Positions 8,139-15,086 of a stretch of DNA of 15,303 nucleotides are shown here, piece by piece. The notes under the pieces were generated by a model that was not told where the DNA came from, searched no databases, and was given only the letters and a program-made list of their open reading frames with translations. The stretch is from the NCBI GenBank assembly GCA_017621115.1, contig JAGATU010000017.1, positions 1 through 15,303 of the forward strand. Direction: 5' to 3'. This DNA comes from Lachnospiraceae bacterium (GTDB lineage Bacteria > Bacillota_A > Clostridia > Lachnospirales > Lachnospiraceae). Position 1 is the stretch's first letter. Each line of letters begins with the position of its first letter. The position numbers and the translations under genes are program-made.

Positions 8139-8498
8139 TTAATAAAATCCATATCCTCTATGGCAAAAAGCATCCTTTATCCACTCAATCTTTGTATCTG
8201 AAATCCCGATTACATCATATCTGAATTCTCTCACCCATCTGTTTTGCATGCAAAAAATTGTCGCACATCGGCAGATTCTGTTCTGCTTTTTAGTATCAAC
8301 GGCAAGCAAAGCATGCCCATAATTATCACAACTACGGTATTTTACTTCAAAAAACACAATGCAGTTTCCGTCTTTACCGATAATATCAATCTCTCCCTGT
8401 TTACAACGGAAATTTCTCTTTAAAATAATTATTCCCTGCTCCTGAAGAAATTCGCATGCGCGTTCTTCATAAAAAGTTCCGATACTTCGTTTATTCAC
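8139..8498 (-). CDS. yraN: YraN family (UPF0102) nuclease-like protein, GTG start
   Basis: Small protein with a restriction-endonuclease-like fold; biological role unsettled, with a DNA-repair or recombination-associated nuclease proposed for the family. I take the GTG at 8496-8498 as start, giving 119 residues that begin VNKRSIGTFYEERA, because family members begin at just this NKR-x-x-G point and AAAGGA lies at 8503-8508, although its 4-base spacing is short. An ATG at 8526-8528 would add ten residues but has no ribosome binding site. Numbered from that longer form, the PD-(D/E)xK-like residues are D48 (GEIDIIG) and E61-x-K63 (FFEVKYR). It is rich in cysteine for the family (C25, C42, C55, C67, C86, C88, C93, C121 or nearby). 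It lies between the FlhB-tail-like gene and pgeF. Confidence 0.9.
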   Translation of the reverse strand: MNKRSIGTFYEERACEFLQEQGIIILKRNFRCKQGEIDIIGKDGNCIVFFEVKYRSCDNYGHALLAVDTKKQNRICRCATIFCMQNRWVREFRYDVIGISDTKIEWIKDAFCHRGYGFY

Positions 8499-8502
8499 AA
8501 AA

Positions 8503-8508
8503 TCCTTT
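8503..8508 (-). promoter_or_regulatory. Ribosome binding site supporting the yraN GTG start
   Basis: Reads AAAGGA on the minus strand, four bases before the GTG at 8496-8498. The ATG at 8526-8528 is preceded by GCAAAACCGATT, which has no Shine-Dalgarno match. Confidence 0.5.
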
Positions 8509-8551
8509 CTGCTTCTCTCCAAAGGCATAATCGGTTTTGCATGACGCTTCG

Positions 8552-8860
8552 CTACATTTTACTCTTAATTTTCTCCATGGCATCCACAAAGATAAGTACT
8601 TCTGCAACCGCTTCATAGAGTTCCGGCGGTATCATATCTCCGATTTCCAATTTAGATAAAGTACCTGCGAGTTTGGAATCCTGATGAATCGGAACATTGG
8701 ATTCCTTAGCCTTCTCAATAATCTTTTCAGCAAGAATTCCCTTTCCGGTTGCAACAATCTTAGGAGCTTCATCACTTGGATCGTATTCGAGCGCAACCGC
8801 GCTTTTTATTTTTTCTTTTTTTACTAATCTATCCAATTCCTGCTCCTTATTCTCTAACAT
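8552..8860 (-). CDS. FlhB/EscU cytoplasmic-tail-like protein (YlqH type)
   Basis: A 102-residue soluble protein matching only the C-terminal cytoplasmic domain of FlhB, the flagellar export switch protein. Recognisable blocks are SAVALEYDP, APKIVATGKG, AEKIIEKAKE, VPIHQD, and the highly conserved IPPELYEAVAEVL at about residues 77-89. The autocleavage motif NPTH of true FlhB is absent: KIKS stands directly before AVAL. There is no membrane domain. The start overlaps the stop of the upstream FliK-like gene by seven bases (ATGTTAG), implying translational coupling. The same pair occurs in Bacillus subtilis as ylqG-ylqH downstream of rnhB. Helicobacter FlhX is a known stand-alone protein of this type. 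Function here unknown; it could bind the upstream FliK-like protein. Confidence 0.88.
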   Translation of the reverse strand: MLENKEQELDRLVKKEKIKSAVALEYDPSDEAPKIVATGKGILAEKIIEKAKESNVPIHQDSKLAGTLSKLEIGDMIPPELYEAVAEVLIFVDAMEKIKSKM

Positions 8861-10449
8861 CTGGCATCAAATGATTGGGAAGTCATAACCGGTATCGGCA
8901 ATTCATTCTCCATAATATGCTCAATTACCGTTTTTTCTTCTTTTGCACCTGAAGTTACTGCGGTCTGTACCTGATACCCTTTCTTTATAAGACGTTCATT
9001 TAATCTGTCAATATTAGCTTCAATGAAATCTATCATCTCTTCTTTTTCAAGACAAAATCTGGTACTTAACTTACCCTCTTCAAGCGAAAGAAAAACATCC
9101 ATATTACCGAGTGTTGGCATGGACAGGTGTAAAAGAGCCGTTAATTTACCATTCTCATCCGTTTTGGCATTTTTACGTTTGTACACATATAAATCACCGT
9201 TTGTATGGCCGTCATTCATCTTAATCGGAAGCTGTACATAGTGATACAATTCATTAATCTGGTTCATAAACTGTATATTACTCTTAACCGTAGATACTTC
9301 CTTATTAAGTGCTGAATCCTCCTTGCCGGTTGCTTTTACAAGATCCTGCAATTTGCCTATTTGCTCATCCAAACGCTCGTAAAATTTACGCACATACTCT
9401 TTTGAATCCATATTCTCAGGTTTCATAAGCAGTTGTTCTTTCAACATGGAAAACAGGCTCTTGTTTAAGAGTTCCATGCCTTCCTGGGTCTGTAGGGACT
9501 CCCTGCTTAACAATTTCATAAGTTCTGCTTCCGTACCGGGCTGTTGTATCTCCTGCTGTATAATCGTTCCCCGGTCTGCAGGATTTATGTTCCCATCCGT
9601 CGCTATATTATCACTGTTAAAAGAAGCAGTTATGGCATCAGCATTTGTACTCTGTCCTGCAATAGACGGATTCTCAGTATGATTCATGCCTGCTCCGTCT
9701 GAAGATGACTGTGTATTCACCTCGCCCGTTTCAGTACCGAAACCATTCCCTGCAAATATCTGTATAAATCCTCTTACAAACGCATTAACGCCGTCTGTCT
9801 GCGCAGAATTCGCCATTTCAACAAGGAACTCTGTCATTTGTGTACTCAGCCCCTGCAAATCCGAAAACAGATACTGCTCATTTGTCTGATACAAACGCAT
9901 CATGGATAAATTCTCAGCATTAACCGGAATATTCATCTTATTAAGCATAACAAGGTCGGACACATTTGCATCGGGATACATACCCATCTGACGAAATACC
10001 GTACTTAATGTCTGTTTATTAATCGGCATTCCCTGTTTCATTAATTCCTCTGCCATCGCAAGGGTCTTATCCGTAACAGGAATGGATGCCGCATCCAAAG
10101 CCTTTATCGCATTCTGTTCCATGCCTGTATTGGCAAAAAGCGGTGTTAGGGATAATTTGCCGTGGTTATTGGCATTAACCGTAAAAGTCATAATCTGTCC
10201 GGGTGATAAGGATAACTCCCTGTCAAGTCTGGCACTAAGCGTAACCGATTCTCCAAGCAAAAGACTGATTTCGTTGCCTTTAGCAGATATCAACTCACCC
10301 TGCAGGGAATCCCCGGCCTTAAGGGCATAAACACTCCTGATAATGCGGGCAGCTTCTGCCGATTCGCTTACGGCTGTTGTATTGCCCTGTACATTTGCTG
10401 TCGTATTCACTTGCTTTGCCGCAAAACGGTTCAGTAAATCAATTGCCAT
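8854..10449 (-). CDS. FliK-like hook-length-control-type protein (YlqG position)
   Basis: A 531-residue protein without signal peptide or membrane span. Residues 1-235 are helical and predicted soluble. Residues about 238-305 form a low-complexity linker rich in N, S, T, G and Q. Residues about 406-497 resemble the C-terminal domain of the flagellar hook-length control protein FliK: LHLSMPTLGNMDVFLSLEEG, then KLSTRF and a helix ending in RLIKKGYQV. In the flagellum that domain contacts the FlhB tail to switch export specificity; here the next gene encodes an FlhB-tail-like protein and overlaps this one. No other flagellar genes are in view. AGAGG lies five bases before the ATG, and rnhB ends 15 bases upstream. 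The domain resemblance is fairly clear to me, the function is not. Confidence 0.75.
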   Translation of the reverse strand: MAIDLLNRFAAKQVNTTANVQGNTTAVSESAEAARIIRSVYALKAGDSLQGELISAKGNEISLLLGESVTLSARLDRELSLSPGQIMTFTVNANNHGKLSLTPLFANTGMEQNAIKALDAASIPVTDKTLAMAEELMKQGMPINKQTLSTVFRQMGMYPDANVSDLVMLNKMNIPVNAENLSMMRLYQTNEQYLFSDLQGLSTQMTEFLVEMANSAQTDGVNAFVRGFIQIFAGNGFGTETGEVNTQSSSDGAGMNHTENPSIAGQSTNADAITASFNSDNIATDGNINPADRGTIIQQEIQQPGTEAELMKLLSRESLQTQEGMELLNKSLFSMLKEQLLMKPENMDSKEYVRKFYERLDEQIGKLQDLVKATGKEDSALNKEVSTVKSNIQFMNQINELYHYVQLPIKMNDGHTNGDLYVYKRKNAKTDENGKLTALLHLSMPTLGNMDVFLSLEEGKLSTRFCLEKEEMIDFIEANIDRLNERLIKKGYQVQTAVTSGAKEEKTVIEHIMENELPIPVMTSQSFDARC

Positions 10450-10464
10450 TTATGCCTCTTTTTC

Positions 10465-11229
10465 TTAGATGAAATTACCGATAAAAGTTTTTCTGTGAAT
10501 CGGACAAGGTCCGTATTTTTTAATTGCTTCAATATGCTGCGACGAACCATATCCTTTGTTTGATGCAAAACCATACTCCGGGAAAACCTTGTCATAATCC
10601 ACCATAAGTCTGTCCCTTGTAACTTTGGCAATAATACTTGCCGCACCGATGGAAATACTCTTGGCATCACCTTTTATAATCGAAACCTGCGGAATAGTAA
10701 CCTTAGGAATGGTAACCGCATCATTTAATAATATATCGGGCAAAACCCCTAATTTACTGATAGCATCCCGCATGGCTTCAAACGTAGCCTGTAAAATATT
10801 TATCTCATCAATACGTTCTACACTTGCATAACCGATTCCGGTAGCAACTGCTTTTTCCATAATGATATCGTATAACTCTTCCCTTTTCTTTTCGGAAAGC
10901 TTCTTGGAATCGTTAATATACAAAATATCGCAATTCTTTGGTAAAATAACTGCTCCGGCAACTACAGGACCCGCAAGCGGTCCCCTGCCAACCTCATCAA
11001 TTCCGCATATATATGTATAATCGCCATATTTTCTCTCGTATTCGGAAATGGCATAGATTCTTGCAAGTTCATCCTGATACTTTTTAAAACGCCCGTTAGC
11101 TTTTTCCAACTCTTTAATAACCGATGTTCTTGTATCGTCACGGAACAATTCTATGGTCTCCGGTATCTTATCAACCGGACTTTCCGTTAATATCTTTTTT
11201 ATTTCTGCTAATGAATATGCCATACTCAT
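10465..11229 (-). CDS. rnhB: Ribonuclease HII
   Basis: Cytosolic nuclease that cuts RNA in RNA-DNA hybrids and starts removal of single ribonucleotides misincorporated into DNA. The 254 residues contain an N-terminal helical extension of about 70 residues, as in several Firmicutes RNases HII, and then the catalytic domain. Active-site residues visible are D78 and E79 in GIDEVGRGPLAGPV, D170 in ILLNDAV and D188 in KGDAKS, followed by ASIIAKVTRD. An alternative start two codons further on (ATG at 11221-11223) has AAGG seven bases upstream and may be the real one; the difference is two residues. It lies 30 bases after the second signal peptidase gene and 15 before the FliK-like gene. Confidence 0.96.
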   Translation of the reverse strand: MSMAYSLAEIKKILTESPVDKIPETIELFRDDTRTSVIKELEKANGRFKKYQDELARIYAISEYERKYGDYTYICGIDEVGRGPLAGPVVAGAVILPKNCDILYINDSKKLSEKKREELYDIIMEKAVATGIGYASVERIDEINILQATFEAMRDAISKLGVLPDILLNDAVTIPKVTIPQVSIIKGDAKSISIGAASIIAKVTRDRLMVDYDKVFPEYGFASNKGYGSSQHIEAIKKYGPCPIHRKTFIGNFI

Positions 11230-11259
11230 ACCTTATCCCATCATTGTATCGTAAATCCA

Positions 11260-11787
11260 CTATTCCACTTTATTAAACTCCGGCCAGAAACGGAACCATG
11301 CCCTACCGATAATGTCCTTACGGTATACATTGCCAACACTCGGATCCCTACTGTCAGAACTGTCATTACGGTTATCACCGAGTACAAAATATTCATTCTG
11401 ACCAAGATGAATCGGTTCTGCGGCGATTCCCGGATTCTTAATGGTCTCTTTCCCGTAGTTCTCATTTAACACTTCACCATTAATATAAATGGTTCCGGTA
11501 TCATCGATTTGGATTGTTTCTCCCGGTAATCCGATAATTCTCTTAATATAATATGTCTTTTCGGCATATTGGAAAGGAAAAACAATAACATCAAAACGCT
11601 CCGGTTCCCCAAAACGGTATGATAATTTTTCCACCATTAGGTTATCCTTACTGTACAGGGTCGGTTGCATGGAAGGACCGATAACCTCGGTTCTGACCAT
11701 AACATACTTTACAACCAGAAACGTAAGCAATAATACTGTAAAAATATATAAACTACTGCTTAATACTTCTTTTAAAAACTTTTTCAT
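11260..11787 (-). CDS. lepB: Signal peptidase I, second copy
   Basis: Membrane-bound serine protease that removes signal peptides from exported proteins on the outer face of the membrane. It has 175 residues and a single N-terminal span (about 10-30), the compact Gram-positive form. The nucleophile is S39 in GPSMQPTL and the general base K82 in YYIKRIIGLPGE; the C-terminal box is GDNRNDSSDSR. The ATG is preceded by GGAGG seven bases upstream, inside the end of rbgA, and only two bases separate the two genes, so it is translated from the same message. It is clearly a paralogue of the signal peptidase gene upstream of rbgA but considerably diverged, and has a shorter N-terminus. Confidence 0.95.
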   Translation of the reverse strand: MKKFLKEVLSSSLYIFTVLLLTFLVVKYVMVRTEVIGPSMQPTLYSKDNLMVEKLSYRFGEPERFDVIVFPFQYAEKTYYIKRIIGLPGETIQIDDTGTIYINGEVLNENYGKETIKNPGIAAEPIHLGQNEYFVLGDNRNDSSDSRDPSVGNVYRKDIIGRAWFRFWPEFNKVE

Positions 11788-11789
11788 TC

Positions 11790-12635
11790 CTAAACCTCCG
11801 GTAATTCCAAAGTAATACGGCCTATTTTACCGCTTCTGAAATCATCCATCAAAATCATGGACGCTTTCTTAATGTCCAGTGTCTCATTTTTACCGAGACA
11901 TCTTCTGACACGCGCTATTTCTTCCAGTGTTTTATATGGATCGTCTGTTTTTTCAAATCCATAATAACTACTGATACTGTCCGGATAACAGGTATCCAAA
12001 TACTTAATAAAATCAGCTGCAAGTTCTTCCGAATAAAGAATCTGGTCATTAATGGAACCGATAAAAGCAAGGCGCATACCAATCAGATTATCTTCAAATT
12101 TCGGCCACAGAATGCCCGGTGTGTCCAAAAGTTCCAATGTTTTATTCAATTTAATCCACTGCTTACCCTTTGTTACACCGGGTTTATTACCGGTTTTGGT
12201 ACAGGCTTTTTTAGCATAAGAATTAATAAATGTAGATTTGCCGACATTCGGAATTCCGACAACCATCGCCCTTACCGGACGATTGAGGATACCACGCTTA
12301 CGGTCTCTCTCTATCTTAGCCGCACATGCTTTGGCAACAGCCGCCTGTATATTCTTAAGCCCATTGCCGTTTCTGGCATTTACTTCTACCGTCTCAATTC
12401 CTTTTGCACTAAAATATTCCATCCACTGCTTGGTCGCCTGCGGGTCCGCCAAATCCGACTTGTTCAGAAGAATCATTCTGGATTTATTCTTGCCAAGTTC
12501 ATCAATATCCGGATTACGGCTGCTAAGCGGCGTTCTCGCATCCACAAGTTCAATAATTAAGTCTATTAATTTAATGTCTTCCTGCATCATACGCTTTGCT
12601 TTTGTCATATGACCGGGATACCACTGATAGTTCAT
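11790..12635 (-). CDS. rbgA: Ribosome biogenesis GTPase RbgA (YlqF)
   Basis: Circularly permuted GTPase needed for a late step of 50S subunit assembly. In the 281 residues the G motifs occur in the permuted order: G4 NKSD at 58-61, then the P-loop GIPNVGKST at 127-135, then G3 DTPG at 171-174. The N-terminus MNYQWYPGHMTKAKR carries the conserved residues of the family (YPGHM). The C-terminal domain, about 185-281, is the RNA-binding helical part. AAAGGA lies eight bases before the ATG. The gene sits between two signal peptidase genes, 16 bases after the first and 2 before the second. Length and motifs are normal. Confidence 0.97.
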   Translation of the reverse strand: MNYQWYPGHMTKAKRMMQEDIKLIDLIIELVDARTPLSSRNPDIDELGKNKSRMILLNKSDLADPQATKQWMEYFSAKGIETVEVNARNGNGLKNIQAAVAKACAAKIERDRKRGILNRPVRAMVVGIPNVGKSTFINSYAKKACTKTGNKPGVTKGKQWIKLNKTLELLDTPGILWPKFEDNLIGMRLAFIGSINDQILYSEELAADFIKYLDTCYPDSISSYYGFEKTDDPYKTLEEIARVRRCLGKNETLDIKKASMILMDDFRSGKIGRITLELPEV

Positions 12636-12651
12636 ATCTTACATCCTTTTC

Positions 12652-13239
12652 TTAATGAATCAGTCCGATTCCTTCTTCTCCATGAGCAAAATGGAACCAC
12701 GCTTTCCCTTCAATCTGATTACGCTTTACCATTCCGATATTACCCGAGCGGGAATCTTCACTGTTATTACGGTTGTCACCCAGAACAAAAAATTCATCAA
12801 CTCCTACCAGAATCGGTTCTTCTGCAATTCCGGGATCAGCCACCTTATCGTACGCTTCGTTTTCTTCCATTATTCCGTTTACATAGAGTCTTCCGTCTTT
12901 AAATTCAACGGTATCTCCCGGAGTAGCAACCACACGCTTAATATAGTAATGTGTATTAATATTCCCATTCGGCAAAAAAACAATTACATCACCGGCTTTG
13001 GGCGGAAACAATAAATAAGCTATCTGATTAACCAAAACAGTCTGTCCGTTATATAGCGTATTCTCCATGGAAACACCGATTACGCTTGTCCTGATTCCAA
13101 AACTGTAAACAAGAAAAAAAGCAATAAATACAGCCATTACAATACCAAATATATAGTTACCGACTTCCTTCATGGTATCTGAAGAAACTTTTTTCCGTCT
13201 ATGATAAAAAGATAACCCTTTTTTTCTGCGTCGTCTCAT
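12652..13239 (-). CDS. lepB: Signal peptidase I, first copy with basic N-terminal extension
   Basis: Second membrane-bound signal peptidase of the window. With the ATG at 13237-13239 it has 195 residues; an in-frame GTG at 13246-13248 would give 198. I prefer the ATG because GGGTGA stands five bases before it and nothing suitable precedes the GTG. Counting from the GTG form, a strongly basic stretch (RRRRKK at 5-10, RRKK at 17-20) precedes a single span at about 30-50. The nucleophile is S60 in GVSMENTL, the general base K104 in YYIKRVVATPGD, and the C-terminal box is GDNRNNSEDSR. It is the first gene after the rplS terminator and follows its own predicted promoter, so it heads the lepB-rbgA-lepB-rnhB unit. 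Confidence 0.94.
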   Translation of the reverse strand: MRRRRKKGLSFYHRRKKVSSDTMKEVGNYIFGIVMAVFIAFFLVYSFGIRTSVIGVSMENTLYNGQTVLVNQIAYLLFPPKAGDVIVFLPNGNINTHYYIKRVVATPGDTVEFKDGRLYVNGIMEENEAYDKVADPGIAEEPILVGVDEFFVLGDNRNNSEDSRSGNIGMVKRNQIEGKAWFHFAHGEEGIGLIH

Positions 13240-13287
13240 AGTATTCACCCATTCGATTTATTCAACAAATCATAATATCGCTAATTT

Positions 13288-13296
13288 AGTATACCA
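13288..13296 (-). promoter_or_regulatory. Extended -10 promoter of the lepB-rbgA unit
   Basis: On the minus strand this reads TGGTATACT: a TG-n extension before TATACT, five of six consensus bases. No good -35 is seen at 16-18 bases. It lies between the rplS terminator and the first lepB start codon, with about 50 bases of leader. Prediction only. Confidence 0.5.
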
Positions 13297-13317
13297 CTGA
13301 TAGAATAAATATGCATC

Positions 13318-13356
13318 AAAAAAAAAATGAGCCGTAAACCAAATGGCTTACAGCTC
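13318..13356 (-). terminator. Intrinsic terminator after rplS
   Basis: On the minus strand GAGCTGTAAGCC (13345-13356) pairs with GGTTTACGGCTC (13329-13340) around a four-base loop, with G-U pairs, followed by A and then ten T residues (13318-13327). It is 13 bases beyond the rplS stop codon and ends the rimM-trmD-rplS unit. Confidence 0.92.
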
Positions 13357-13368
13357 AATTTCACAAAA

Positions 13369-13716
13369 TTATTTAACGAGTTCTTTAACTTTAGCCTTCT
13401 TACCAACACGCTGTCTTAAGTAAGTAAGTTTTGCTCTTCTTACTTTACCACGACGTACTACTTCGATTTTCTCAACGTTTGGAGAGTGTAATGGCCAAGT
13501 CTTTTCTACGCCAACGCCGTTAGAAGTCTTTCTAACTGTGAAAGTTTCTCTGTTGCTTCCACCCTGTCTCTTAAGAACTGTTCCTTCGAAAACCTGAGTT
13601 CTTTCACGGTTACCTTCTTTGATCTTACCATAAACTTTTACAGTGTCACCTACGTGAAATACAGGTACTTCTGCTTTCAACTGTTCTGCTTCAATGCTCT
13701 TAATAATTTCGTTCAT
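13369..13716 (-). CDS. rplS: 50S ribosomal protein L19
   Basis: Ribosomal protein at the interface of the two subunits. The 115 residues are of standard length and match along the whole protein: [20 protein letters not shown] near residues 20-40, [55 protein letters not shown] split across the middle and end, and a basic KKAKVKE tail. AGGAG lies seven bases before the ATG. Its codons look more selective than those of neighbours (many CGT, GGT, GTA and GTT), as expected for a highly expressed gene. It follows trmD by 87 bases, a gap large enough for a leader or its own promoter, and is followed by a strong terminator. Confidence 0.98.
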   Translation of the reverse strand: MNEIIKSIEAEQLKAEVPVFHVGDTVKVYGKIKEGNRERTQVFEGTVLKRQGGSNRETFTVRKTSNGVGVEKTWPLHSPNVEKIEVVRRGKVRRAKLTYLRQRVGKKAKVKELVK

Positions 13717-13752
13717 GTCTATTCTCCTTTTTTAATGGATGTTCTTAATACA

Positions 13753-13761
13753 ATTGTAACA
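13753..13761 (-). promoter_or_regulatory. Possible extended -10 box in the rplS leader
   Basis: On the minus strand TGTTACAAT fits an extended -10 (TG-n-TACAAT, five of six), with no recognisable -35. It could give rplS extra transcription separate from trmD, as is common for ribosomal protein genes. The sequence also overlaps a short TACAATTGTA palindrome. I do not recognise a known ribosomal protein leader fold in the 87 bases. Confidence 0.25.
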
Positions 13762-13803
13762 GAGGACCATCTATTTTTACGCGACTCAAATAATATATCA
13801 CAT

Positions 13804-14496
13804 CTACTGATGATTTGCAAGGTATTTTTCATATAAATCAGGACGTCTCTCTTTCGTCCTTAGAATGGACTGCTCCAGGCGCCATTTTTCTATATTTTTG
13901 TGATGACCGCTAAGAAGTACCTCGGGAACTTTTTTATCATTCCAAACTTCCGGTCTGGAATACTGCGGATACTCCAGCAAATCATCATAAAAGCTTTCCA
14001 TCACACCGGAATCCTCATTACTAAGCACTCCCGGTACCATACGAGAAATCGCATCCACCATTACCATAGCTGCCAATTCCCCACCGGTTAACACATAATC
14101 ACCAATGGACACATAGTCTGTAACAACTTCCTCTAGAACTCTTTCATCAATTCCTTCATAATGACCGCAAAGAATAATCAAATCTTCTTCCTTTGCAAAT
14201 TCAACAGCCATTTTCTGGTTAAAAACAGCCCCCTGTGGTGTAACATAAACCGTGCGGATTTTCTTTCCGTCACAAACTGCCTTATGCGCATCATAAACCG
14301 GCTGTGCCTGCATCAGCATCCCCGCACCGCCGCCATATGGATAATCGTCCACCTTTTTATGCTTATCCAACGTATAATCCCTGATATTTACAACATTCAT
14401 GCTAATATGGCCGTTTTCTGCGGCTCTTCCCAATATGCTGGTATGAAGCCCATCTCTAACCATATCCGGAAATAATGTCAGTATATGAAAATTCAT
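13804..14496 (-). CDS. trmD: tRNA (guanine-N1)-methyltransferase TrmD
   Basis: SPOUT-class enzyme that methylates G37 of tRNAs from S-adenosylmethionine, preventing +1 frameshifting. The 230 residues begin MNFHILTLFPDMV, typical of the family, and show GGGAGM at 55-60, YVTPQGAVF at 84-92, CGHYEGIDERV at 110-120 and the knot sequence SIGDYVLTGGE at 130-140. The C-terminal helical domain is present. It is slightly shorter than Bacillus TrmD but complete. Its ATG overlaps the rimM stop codon by one base (TAATG), implying translational coupling. trmD and rimM are neighbours in very many bacteria. Confidence 0.98.
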   Translation of the reverse strand: MNFHILTLFPDMVRDGLHTSILGRAAENGHISMNVVNIRDYTLDKHKKVDDYPYGGGAGMLMQAQPVYDAHKAVCDGKKIRTVYVTPQGAVFNQKMAVEFAKEEDLIILCGHYEGIDERVLEEVVTDYVSIGDYVLTGGELAAMVMVDAISRMVPGVLSNEDSGVMESFYDDLLEYPQYSRPEVWNDKKVPEVLLSGHHKNIEKWRLEQSILRTKERRPDLYEKYLANHQ

Positions 14497-15005
14497 TAAT
14501 CCAATAACCCCTCTAAAATATGAATGGAAATGACCTGTTTATCCATATCTACATTTAAAACACAGTCCTTGATTGCCGGAAGTAAAAGGTTTCTTCCGTC
14601 TGTTAATGTAATGTCATAGACATCATTAGCTCCTGTCTGTATAACATCTTCTACGGTTCCCTCAAGGCCTTTTTCTTCATCCACCGCTTTCATACCGATT
14701 AAATCAGCGATAAAATATTCATTCTTTTGCAATTTAACTGCATTTTTACGGGTTACAAATAATTTTCTGCCTTTGATACTTTCCACTTCATTCAATGAAT
14801 CGTATTCTTCAAATTTCAAAATAACAAATTGTTTGAAATATTTTACACCCTTAATATGCAAAGTTGTTGTGCCCTCTTTGGTTTCCATTTCGACTTCTTT
14901 TAATTTACTGAAGCGCTTTGCATCATCCGTTGTCGGAAAAACCTTAACTTCGCCACGCACTCCATGTGTAGAGGTAATGGCACCAACCTGTAATAAATCT
15001 TCCAT
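14496..15005 (-). CDS. rimM: 16S rRNA processing protein RimM
   Basis: Assembly factor that binds ribosomal protein S19 and helps mature the 30S head. The 169 residues begin with the conserved LLQVGAITSTHGVRGEVKV, covering the N-terminal barrel, and carry the C-terminal PRC barrel from about residue 95 (YFIADLIGMKAVD, then LLLPAIKDCVLNVD). Length is typical. AGGAG at 15012-15016 lies six bases before the ATG. Upstream, between khpA and rimM, is a terminator-like hairpin that could modulate how much transcript reaches rimM-trmD-rplS. Confidence 0.97.
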   Translation of the reverse strand: MEDLLQVGAITSTHGVRGEVKVFPTTDDAKRFSKLKEVEMETKEGTTTLHIKGVKYFKQFVILKFEEYDSLNEVESIKGRKLFVTRKNAVKLQKNEYFIADLIGMKAVDEEKGLEGTVEDVIQTGANDVYDITLTDGRNLLLPAIKDCVLNVDMDKQVISIHILEGLLD

Positions 15006-15019
15006 ATAACTCTCCTGTA

Positions 15020-15046
15020 TTTCTGTTTTTGTCAGTAAAACAGAAA
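15020..15046 (-). repeat. Perfect 10-bp inverted repeat in the rimM leader
   Basis: TTTCTGTTTT and AAAACAGAAA (15020-15029 and 15037-15046) are perfect inverted copies around a seven-base loop. The upstream arm overlaps the T-run of the preceding terminator hairpin, and the downstream arm ends a few bases before the rimM ribosome binding site. Confidence 0.6.
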
Positions 15047-15075
15047 AAATAAAGGGCTGTCCAAAGACAACCCTT
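15044..15075 (-). terminator. Intrinsic terminator or attenuator between khpA and rimM
   Basis: On the minus strand AAGGGTTGTC (15066-15075) pairs with GACAGCCCTT (15052-15061), ten pairs including one G-U, around a four-base loop, followed by TA and six T residues. It starts 11 bases after the khpA stop codon. Since rimM-trmD-rplS have no strong promoter visible after it, partial readthrough (attenuation) is likely. Confidence 0.8.
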
Positions 15076-15086
15076 ATTAAAGCAAA

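Noticed and set aside
8552..8860. Truncated remnant of a full-length flhB gene
   Set aside because: The protein has its own start coupled to the upstream gene, a complete conserved tail domain, and a counterpart at the same place in Bacillus (ylqH), so it is a normal stand-alone gene and not a pseudogene.
13717..13803. Ribosomal protein L19 leader RNA in the trmD-rplS gap
   Set aside because: The gap is large enough and such leaders are known in Bacilli, but I could find only short, weak pairings and no recognisable conserved fold.
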